DNA of 64,000 bases, taken from positions 2,296,001 to 2,360,000 of the forward strand of contig NC_088319.1 in assembly GCF_910592395.1 (NCBI RefSeq), written 5' to 3'. Each line of letters begins with the position of its first letter. The stretch's first letter is position 1. The position numbers were made by a program, and so were the translations under genes. Of the stretch, positions 39,792-49,577 are shown piece after piece. Source of the stretch: Lineus longissimus (lineage: Eukaryota > Nemertea > Pilidiophora > Heteronemertea > Lineidae). The notes beneath the pieces were generated by a model. That model was not told where the DNA came from. It worked only from the letters and a program-made list of their open reading frames with translations, and made no database searches.

Positions 39792-40246
39792 CTGGCGGAG
39801 TATTGCAGGAATCTACTTTCGGCTGAATTGAAAGGAGAAACAACAAAAGGGCTGGTTGTATAAACGTTTTCCCGTCGCATGAAATCGCAGCGTTTTTCGA
39901 AGGTATACAGTAAGTTAGGGCCATTGCAATCTCCTAGGCTGGTATTTTAGAATGTTCCTTTATTTTGGCCAAAGGTTAACTTTTGCTAAGGTCTCCTTTC
40001 GGAAGGTGTCCCTTCCATAAGGTACACATTTTGGTTTTCCTTTTTAGAACCGACTTGATGCAATTCCTTTGTAAAGGTACACCTTTAATGAAAGGTCCAC
40101 TTTTTGATGACATTTTGTAAGTGTTCCTTACGAAAGGCGTAACTTTAACCGATTATCTCATCAGTGCACAATGGGAATGATGCAACAGATGTTTGCCAAG
40201 CAGTGTTCTGTCGTCTGCTAGTGGCACTAGGCCCAGTAGTAGTAAA

Positions 40247-41283
40247 ATGGCGATGGAGTCAACACAGGGAAAAGGCGCATCAGTGAAAAAGACACGCAGA
40301 ATATTTTCGGAGCTAGAGAAGAATTTGGTAGCAACGATACTGGTCAAGGAGAAGTCCATCCTGGATGTCAAACAAAATACATCGAAGGCGAAAAGGGCAA
40401 AGTCCCAAGCGTGGGACCGCATCGCCGCAGCTTTTAACTCGCAGAAGGGGATACAGCCTGCTGATGTTAAAACCCTCAAAAAGGTCTGGGATAATCTGAA
40501 GACGAAGGCTAAGAAGGATGTGAGCATGGAAAAGAAAGATCGAAGGCAGACAGCTGGCGGCACTATCGATCCAGACGCAACAGCAGATGACACGTCCCAC
40601 ATGGTGGCCTCACTCTGCAGCGATGTGCTGGATCCACTGGACAATGATTTTGATGATGACGTTGGTCACCATAAACAAGGTACGTTACACGTTCAGTATC
40701 AGATACATGTATCTTTATTTTTGCAATCTATTACAGCTCTCTACTAACATTTCTCCAAATGTGGTACGTTTCATCACTACTTGATCGAGAATGTTTAAAT
40801 TGATACACCTTGTTAAACATTTCAGATGCAAATGTCTTATTGATGGAGCCTTCAACATCCGAAGGAAATGCCAATGTAGAAGAACTGGAGTATTCACCAT
40901 TAAGTGTCGTAATTGACAGCCCCACCCCATCCTTGACAACACCTCAACCTAAGCCGGCAGCCTCAGAGCCAAAGAAAGGAGGGAAAACCACATCAAAACG
41001 TCCAAACACATCTGAATCGATGCCTTCATCAGAACATTCCAGCACTAGTATGTCAGCTGATGACAGGGCACTCATGATGCAACAAACGGAACATGACATG
41101 CACATTAAACATCTGAGGCAGAATATGGCATTTGAAGAGGATGAACACGAGGAACGTATGAAACTGTTGAAAATGCAACAGGACTTTGTCCAAAAGTTAC
41201 AGGACAGAATTAATTCTCCTGCTTCCAGTGGTTCAAATGAATCCAGTTATTCTTTGTACCAAATGTACTCTCAGATGAATTAA
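40247..41283 (+). CDS. Harbinger Myb/SANT-like DNA-binding protein, copy 2
   Basis: Exons 40247-40679 and 40826-41283, phase 1 junction, 296 residues. The protein is identical in sequence to that of copy 1, with the same trihelix-like N-terminus and charged C-terminal helix. No disabling change is visible. It lies convergent to the broken transposase with about 65 bp between them. Confidence 0.85.
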
Positions 41284-41348
41284 CCACTGGTAAATGTCAT
41301 CTGAACAGCGAGGTGTACTGTCAGTGAACCACTGATAAAATCTGATAA

Positions 41349-42392
41349 CTACAGAAAATATTGTTGTACAATTGTCTGTCTCACTGCATTACCAAGTGCA
41401 TCGTCATTTAGCTGAAGCTCATCCTCATCATCGTCATCTTCGTCACGCTCAAAGTCAGGATCCCCTATGTCCCTGGCAAAATTGTGCAGGACAGCTGTTG
41501 CAACTATTATCTTCATTGCTGTGGAGATTTTGCAGCGTATCCCGAATTTCAAACAAGGGAACCGCTTCTTCCAGATTCCAAATGTACGTTCAACCGTTGA
41601 ACGGGTTCTAACATGTGCCTGATGGTAGCGTATTTCTGCTTGACCAACTGGGTTGCGGAAAGGTGACATCAAAAATGGTCGACACGGGTATCCCTAATCA
41701 CCGAGCAGTAAACCTGATAGTTCGTTATTTTCAAATCTGTTGAAAATCAAGCTGTTGTCGAAGACGCGCGAGTCGTGGGTGGAACCTGGCCATCTGGCAA
41801 CAACATTTATGAAACGGAGGTCGGTATCACAAATGCCTTGCACGTTTAATGACATGAAGCTCTTTCTGCAACGATATATTTCCTTATTCTCCACAGGCGG
41901 GGGTTGAATTTGTACGTGGACACCATCTACACAGCTGATTACGTACGGAAATTCAGCAATATCTTTGAATTTGCGCTGCATGGCTCTTGCAGCCTCCTGT
42001 TCTGAAATCCTAATGAACTGTTGTCGTTTCCTTGCGATGGCGTTTGAAACTTTCACAACAATTATTGAAAGTGAAGGTTGGGAAATATCGGTAAATCCCC
42101 AGCAACAATTTGAAAATTTCCTGTGGCATAAAATCGCAGCGCTGCTTTCACCTGAATTTCCGGTGGGATTGGGTTTCCACGATTGTCAATTGGCTCGGGT
42201 AAATTGTCGCGAAACATATCGAGAATTTGCCTGAATCCTTCCCTGGCGGTAACGGTAACGTTTTCGGAATTGTTCATCATTCCTTCGTACATCTGGATCC
42301 ACATAAATAGTGTGACGAATCCTTGGAATTCGTGGGCGAGCAGCAATCTGCAGCCTCTCTATATTCTGGACCCTCCGTATGTAGTCTCCCAT
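41349..42392 (-). pseudogene. Harbinger DDE transposase (HARBI1-like), copy 2, broken
   Basis: Same gene as in copy 1, start ATG 42392. It keeps the second catalytic Asp (LLLGD) that copy 1 has lost, but shares the TAG stop directly after it and the frameshift after VAGD. It has one further lesion: near 42246 the sequence GGCAAAACGG of copy 1 reads GGCGGTAACGG, one base longer, which shifts the N-terminal frame after RKRY. Copy 2 is thus more damaged upstream and less damaged at the active site. Confidence 0.87.
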
Positions 42393-43237
42393 GCTGGTAG
42401 TTTGAACGTCGCGAGCAAAATGACAGAGCTGGTAGTCTACACCAAGCTAAAGGGAGACTCAAAGGTTGGTCTCGACCAACCTTAGGAATAAAGGAATTCC
42501 TTAGCCAAAATAAAGGTCAACTTTTAGATAAGGAACATTTTAAAAACCATGCGTACCTTACGAAAGGGAGAGAGAAAAGGTCAACTTTTTGATGCAAAGA
42601 AAGGTTCATTCTAAAATCGCGAAAGGGTGACTTTACATGAGAACAATAGGCTAAAGGTGTACCTTTAGACTAAAGGAACATTCTAAAATACCAGCCTTAG
42701 CCTTGCTATGGGATTAGTAATGGTTGCTTAGTGATACTAGCACTGTTTACTAGCGTACATTTGGCCTCTTCCGGTTGGTCACTTCCGGGCAGCAAATGGA
42801 GGCTAGTCCTCGCATTGGGAGATTGAGGCCCGTTTGTGACTAGTTTTGGACACCCAGGACCTGCTCTGTTGCAAGAGCACGTGAACAATGGTGAATATTT
42901 TCGACGTGATGCTGTATTCTCTCTTCATGTCAATCGCCCTCTTTTCTGATTGCAGCGAAGGATGAATACACAAGGTAGTATAAAGCTTGGAATCAGTGAA
43001 ACCTTGAAACCAGTGATAAACCTTGGAATCAGTCCTAAAAATGCATAAAAACAATGAAATAATGCCATTGGAACCTAAGGTGGTTACGAATCAATATTTG
43101 GAGATTATTTTTACATGATCAGATCGGAATTTGACGGTATTTTAGAAGTCAGTCGCATATCCGATTCAACAATCTATATTTTAGAACAACCCAGTCATAC
43201 CTCGCCTCCAGTGTACATTACTGATCTACCAAATATG

Positions 43238-43950
43238 GGTCTCACTAGCCAGTGCAATGGCCGGGCCTACCTGGCTCCACAAATGGCGCGACGTCATTTC
43301 ATGCATACCCCTGTTCAAGTGGCTGTCGACCTTGCAGTATATCACTCTCACACATAAACCTATACATTTCTGAATAGCTTGTCGCTTCTAGAATACATCT
43401 GGCCAGCTTTCATTGTTATCAAGTAATTCAGTCATGAGAACATGGGGGCAGCACAATACATGAGACACCATGTACATCGATGAAAATTTTGAAAATTTCA
43501 CCTTGCCGCCTTATAACTTGACAATTAACATGGATGGTGAAATAATATTTTTATAAACTTCTACTTATCACCTTGAGAAAGCCAAATGATAACAATTTTA
43601 AATTTTGATACCAAAATAGGGTGCCGTTGCGGCTTTTCTTTGATCATTTTGACCGCCAAGTCTCACCTTGAGAACATGTGCACTCTGACAGGAACCAGTT
43701 CATGTCAACATCCGATTGAACTATAAATAGCATGCGAGGCCTGGTCACTGCGGACGTGCACAGAAGAAGCTGATATTTTCCTCAAATAATCGTCAGAGCT
43801 ACCTCTTCACAAAATACCCAGGACACCGACATTTGAACATGCAGCAATAGCGATATGATAGGCTTATCTGTATCCATGGTAATCGCCTGAGATTGAAGAA
43901 CTTTTTTTTAGGGACCAATGTTGACCTGATCACCACTGGCTAGTGAGACC
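43238..43950. mobile_element. 713-bp TIR element, unit 6
   Basis: Same element and site as in units 1 and 4. Very few differences from the unit 4 copy, in line with recent duplication of that unit. Confidence 0.82.
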
Positions 43951-44391
43951 ATGGGTATGCACGTCACGACACGCCCACCACACACCCATAATATGGACCA
44001 ATCAGCGCTCCGCTTACTACGCCACCACACGGGGCCTATTTGAACTACGGAGCGGTGTGATCATACAGGGTGATACAGAGAAGATTGACTACATCATGCA
44101 GTACCGGCTGGCACTGATCCGCACATCATCTTTAACATGACCAAAAACGCATAAGAAGATTTATTACCGAAGGTTTTAGCCGGGATTGGAGATGAAAAAT
44201 GAGAACGAATTCCTTCACGGTGAGCGATTTCGTACATTTTCACGTACACATCGAGGGATGTAGAGATATTTTCGCGATATGTCACCAGTTCTAAGCGGAC
44301 ACATTTTTTTAGTGATTCCCGTGTACATGTTTGTCCTATCTACCAAGCTTCATCAGAGCATTATACTGTATATACAAAATGTACGGTGGCT

Positions 44392-44578
44392 GGGAAATGA
44401 CATGGTGATTTTTATTTTCAATGAAGATGTTTATTTTTTATCTCAGGCACCTGACTTACTAACTCAGGCGCCTGAGATAGTAAGTCAGGCGCCTGAGTTA
44501 GTAAGTCAGGCGCCTGAGATAAAAAATCAACATCGTCATTGAAAATAAAAATCACCATGTCCTTTCCCAGCCACCGTA
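44392..44578. repeat. Inverted repeat with palindrome cluster (4 copies), unit 6
   Basis: Four palindromes, same order as in unit 4. The left arm has one mismatch (GGGAAATGACATGG). Confidence 0.88.
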
Positions 44579-45674
44579 AAAATGATTCTTCTAATAAAAA
44601 TGTTTTGTTTTAGTATATAGAATACAAAACAATCACAAAACCTTTCTTTTGCTTTCGTTGAAAAGAAATCATTAGATATTTGCAATTGCGGCCCGTCATA
44701 AATATATGTTTATTTTTAACGACAACAACGCATTTCAAATGCATTCCATGATGACGTCATCCTCCACAGAAAGGTGGTTTCTGGAACTACTGGCAAATTG
44801 CTATCAATAAAGTCAGCTGGGACGAGATTGGCAGTTGGAAGGGTATAAATCGCGGAACGAACGCACCCGATTTCACGCGGTACTTGCACAGTAATTCCAC
44901 GGTATAGTACTGACTATTCCATGGTTTAGCACAGGTTACATGGTTTCACTGATTCCAAGCTTTATCAACCACCAATACGCAATCACACTCGCGTGATTTC
45001 AGAGATGTCAGACTTCACCCGAGTGTCGTTTTGCGTATGGAATTGATATCCGTAATTTGTCAGAGAAATCGAAATTGACCTAACTAAATTACGAAAATAC
45101 TCATGACATCATGTATACGAGTTAAGTCTAGATTCTTTTCTTCTTCGATGTCGTGTAAACGTGGGTCATTTTTCAGAAGTTGTTCCGATGTCGATGCGAT
45201 GCTCACTGGTGTCCCTTTTTTCATGTTGTGTAAAAACGGCACCAATATGTCATTATTACACCCACGGATGGAGTGCTATACATCCGTGTTACACCTAGAT
45301 AATCCAACAATACCCAGCTTAGTTTAAGGAATTGATACCGAACTTGAGGTATCGGTTGTTTCACCAAAACCGTGAGAGTGGAGGTAAAATTAAACGAAGT
45401 CCGAGACAGTACAGAGCCGAGGTTTTGGCCAACATTTCAGCTCAATCCGAGCGGTTTTGGTGAGACAATCAATACCGACAGTGAGTTGTCAATTTCTATT
45501 TTAAAATATCCCAAATTAAAAAACAAAAACATTTGGTTTTAAAATCATTTTGACAGCTTTCACATTTTGCACCTACATAAATTTTGCATTTCCTGAATCC
45601 AGGTAGTTTAGAATTTTGAACTTTTGACCTGCGTAGAATCTGAAGTCGTCGTTGCAGTTGTAGATCTGATTAAA

Positions 45675-46112
45675 GCCTGCAGCACACTAGCCGCCATCTT
45701 CGGCGTTCACAGGCATTTTTGCCGCAATAGTCCTGAACGCCTGAAAAATTCCTAGTCTGCTACGAACGGCGTCGGCGAACGCGACTTGACGCCACTTGCC
45801 GCAACTAAACGCCAAATATCTAACATGTTTGATTTTTGACGCGTGTCGCCGCGTTTGAACGCAAGAAGAAGCCAGGTGTGCTACGGATGGCCCCCTGACT
45901 TGGCGTCGGCGGCGAGGCTATGGCCAATCAGCTTGCGTCCTGATGTCACACGATTTCAAAATGGCAGCCTAAAGTGGCGGAAAAGACGCTACTGAACGCC
46001 AATTCTGGGCAGGTGTGCTCTGACCGGGATCCACTGGCCGCCAACTTTGGTGTCGAGAGGCGTCAGCCGAACGCTTCTTGTCGCCAAAGTTGGCGGCTAG
46101 TGTGCTGCAGGC
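45675..46112. mobile_element. 438-bp TIR element, unit 6
   Basis: Same element and site, exact length kept, with a base change in the left inverted repeat (CCGCCATCTTC). Confidence 0.85.
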
Positions 46113-47742
46113 TTAAAATTGAAGGATTTTCATAATCCACGCGCCGATGATTCTTCGATGTCCACCATCGTTCTCTAAATCCGATTTCGAGATGCACACG
46201 CAACAACGTTAATGTTTTCAAGGCTCTTTAACCGATTAACCCAACAGCGTTAACGACAGCCACCAGCGTACCCAACTACGCGATATCTCCAATTCAGGCC
46301 TACCGGTACTATATATAGTAGCATAAAGAATTAACATCAACGTTCTACTGACACCGATTAGGCGACTGCGCTGAATGAAATTTACTGAAATGATATACAT
46401 TTCTTTAACACCGATTGAGCGGCTGGGTCCTTGGCGTGCGCAGTGTGTGTGGATGAATCCTGCAGAGAGCACTCAGTGTAACGAAGACGATCAGAAACTG
46501 TTTTTGGTGTACCAAAACACGGAAGTCTCACTGCTTTGGATCGTCGACTCTGCCAAGCCTTATCTTTGGAGCCTTGCATTCATCGATATCGAGTGACAGT
46601 GATATGAATTCAACACTAATTTTCAAAAGCAACATTCGCATTCACCTATCAAAATAATTTGAAATCCAATTGTTATTGTAAGCTGCTGTGTAACGATTTT
46701 TGGACGTACTCGATAGTCGATCAATGGAAATCAATGACTTAAAATCAGTTTAATCCATAGGCCTTATCTATAATCATACACCATACATATATGCAGGAGC
46801 CAACTTAATTTTCGGGTTTGACCTCTCCTGCATACCAAACTTAATATCCACTCTATGACTAAAGAAACTAAATGTTGGCACTCAATATGTGCTTTAATGT
46901 GGGACAGGCTGGGTCGTTTATTCATTTGACAACGAACTGTGAAAGCAGTGAGAAACGTTAACTGACTCCAGAAAATTCTGAGACTGCAAATCCATACAGA
47001 GCCAGAAATCTTTCAATCGGCTCTGAAATGGCTCAAGCAATATCAAGATTTTTTACCTTTGGGACGTCATATAGATATATATCTTTGTCTACAAAAATAA
47101 CGTCATGCTGACGTCATTACCGTTGGCTGCGCGCGCATACTCGTATATCAAGAGAGGGGATGGCATGATGTTGCGATATCAACGTCGCACGATCGTTGGT
47201 GGTGTCACTTGGATACGAGGAGTTTATCTCGTAACTTGCATAATATTTTAGAAAAAAACTTAGAAACAATTTTGTCACAATAACAGCCGCACATCACCGG
47301 TTAAGCATCATTATGTTATCGAGATATACATCAACAGGAGGACGGTTTGTCGCAACTTTTCTTCAGAAAAGAAGAGAGGCGCTAGTGCGCGCGCATGATA
47401 ATTTCAAATCAGCCGTGAGGTCAGCAGATATCCATCTATGCTCGCACTGCTAGCCAACTCATGTAGATTTCACTAGAAGAAAACTTTTCCCGACTTCTTT
47501 ACCATGTTAACGGTTTCCCTAACCTTTTTCGATATATCCGACTAAAGTCCGACATTATCAGACATTTCCCTGAAAGGTCGGATTTCTAGAAAATCCGTCG
47601 GTGAAATTACTAGGGCTCCCCAAAATAGGTCATTAATGATCAAAGGCGTATGTTGAATGGGGCTATAATGTCGGATAAATCAGGAAAAGTGAGAGAAACC
47701 GGTCAGAAGTCGGAAAAGGCTCCTTCTTTGTGTCTGTACATC

Positions 47743-49577
47743 CTATTCAACTGCTTGATACAATTTGAAATGAGTAAAGGATAGTTTTCTCCTATGTCCG
47801 CGTAATTTATTTATACTCGATGGAATAGCTGGAAATAGCGCGCCACTGTCAAGCACGAAAAGCACATTTTTGGCCTGTCTGTACCGAATGGAACTAATAA
47901 CGATAGCATGTAGTATCTGTTCACAAAACTTGTATTCCTTTTCATGCCGTATGATAATTGGAAAACAAACCATTCTAAACATTCTAACAGAACTTAGAAA
48001 TCCATTTTTTTTGAACGACAAACTTACAAGAGCTGATAAGTTATCGTGGTAACTCCAAATGGTCCTTGGATATATTTTTCCATAAAAAGTTGACTTCAAG
48101 TGGGGATTAAATTTTGAATATAAAAATAGACGAAAGGTCAATCTTTGCGAATAGCTATCTGAATGTACATTTATACAATAGCCGTTTCTCGTGTAAATAA
48201 CGATGGGTAACTGTCCCTTATTTAAATTCTGTACTGGTATGAGTTTTCCATATCCTTTATGCCATATTATGCGGAACATGCTGAGGAAAGGTGGCTTCTC
48301 CCCGATCTTCTGGCAACTGATAACTAAGCCGTCTTTAAAGATGACTGGTTGGGAAACTTTACGTTAGTTTTTATCAGAACATGGGTGATTACGTGGCATG
48401 ATGAGCTCAGTTTCTTGATGCGACAGAATATCAAATAGTTTATAATATACTAATCTCTTTCGGCCGCGCCTTCCTTTTAGGTCCATGAACACCATTTGCA
48501 TGTAATATAAGAAACTAAAAAACATCACAAATGTAACCGACGATGCCGACGTTTTATTGACCAGCTTGAAATATGTATCAATCGCACCTTTAGTAGGTTT
48601 GTAAATTAAGATATCTTTAATCACCCAAAACTTGTGCCGATGAATTTCCTGAACGAAAACGATTGTCTTCGAATTATAATCATATAAACACTTTATGTTT
48701 TCATATTTGCCAACATCATAAGAAACGGGCGGCTTGATAGTTATCATACCTTTACGCTTGTACTTTGATAGTTTCTTCCCCTGAAAGGTAACGTGTACTT
48801 TGTCTTACAAGTTGACATGATGAAGAAATAGTACGTAGGGTACGAAAAGCTTCCCTGTTACAATAAACTTAAGAAACTGCCGAATTAGAGAAACTGCCGA
48901 ATCTTCTTCACAAAAAGTCTACATTCTATTATATGTTTTCTGTGTAGCAAATAGGCGATTGGCCTATTCGGGCATCTCAAGATAAAAGATGTCAGTGAGA
49001 AGCCACTTCTCATCACCACGTTATATCACACAGGTAGTGACCAATCGAAAGAGGGCTATCATGCTTGATCGGCACAGACAGCACGGCCATGTTCGCATAC
49101 AGGGTTTTGATTGGTCAAGACCGGTCACCTGGCAGGGAGACCTCCATGATTTCTGCTTGAGGAAAGTGTCGAATGCCGACTCTCCTCCAAAAAGCTGCTC
49201 TTATAGCGTTGCTGAAGTCTTGAAGTCTGTAAAAGGGACGGACGCAGTTTCCAAGGTATGTCCGAATGGATACTAAAATTGAAATTAATTAGGAGCCTCA
49301 CCTTTGATTGAAAAACAGAAGAATTCTGCAAGTCTAGAATATCCTTTTTTTCCATACATGTTCCCGTTCGATTGCTCAATTGACAAATGCCGCTTGACGT
49401 GGAATTGATTAGTTTGCATGAGGTCATCCACAGGCAAAATAAGGCACATTCACATACAGACCGCATCTGATTATGTCTTCTGATTATAGAAAACTTGGCA
49501 ATCACTCCGTCTCCGCGAAGTTTCAGAAAATACTTGTAGTCCCCTGACAGCATCTCTATGGATGATCGATGGATCAA
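47743..49577 (-). pseudogene. PAN-domain tandem gene copy g6, interrupted by a nonsense codon
   Basis: PAN exon about 49577-49302, intact, with a private 3-nt in-frame insertion (IIRRHNQ). Terminal exon 48780-47743. Within the terminal exon a single base change turns the lysine codon of SDKNKRK into TAA at about 48364-48366, cutting the product near its middle. The rest of the frame stays open to the normal end. The break therefore looks recent. Variable blocks combine the g4 version of the first block (CQKIGEKPPFLSMF) with a g3-like second block. This is the last gene copy before the array edge. Confidence 0.55.

Larger units (their letters stand above)
39937..42696. mobile_element. PIF/Harbinger DNA transposon, copy 2
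   Basis: 2,760-bp element with the same ends, the same CTA/TTA flanks and the same host position as copy 1, offset by 17,900 bp. By eye the copies differ at only about ten bases plus one small indel. They share the frameshift and the nonsense codon, so one insertion was later copied with its array unit. Confidence 0.92.
38873..48720. repeat. Tandem array unit 6 (Harbinger-bearing)
   Basis: 9,848 bp including a 2,760-bp Harbinger copy at the same base position as in unit 4. About 1.0 kb is missing at about 46812 relative to unit 1 (equivalent to about 4710-5737), which removes the GTTTGGC subrepeat block. Confidence 0.93.
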
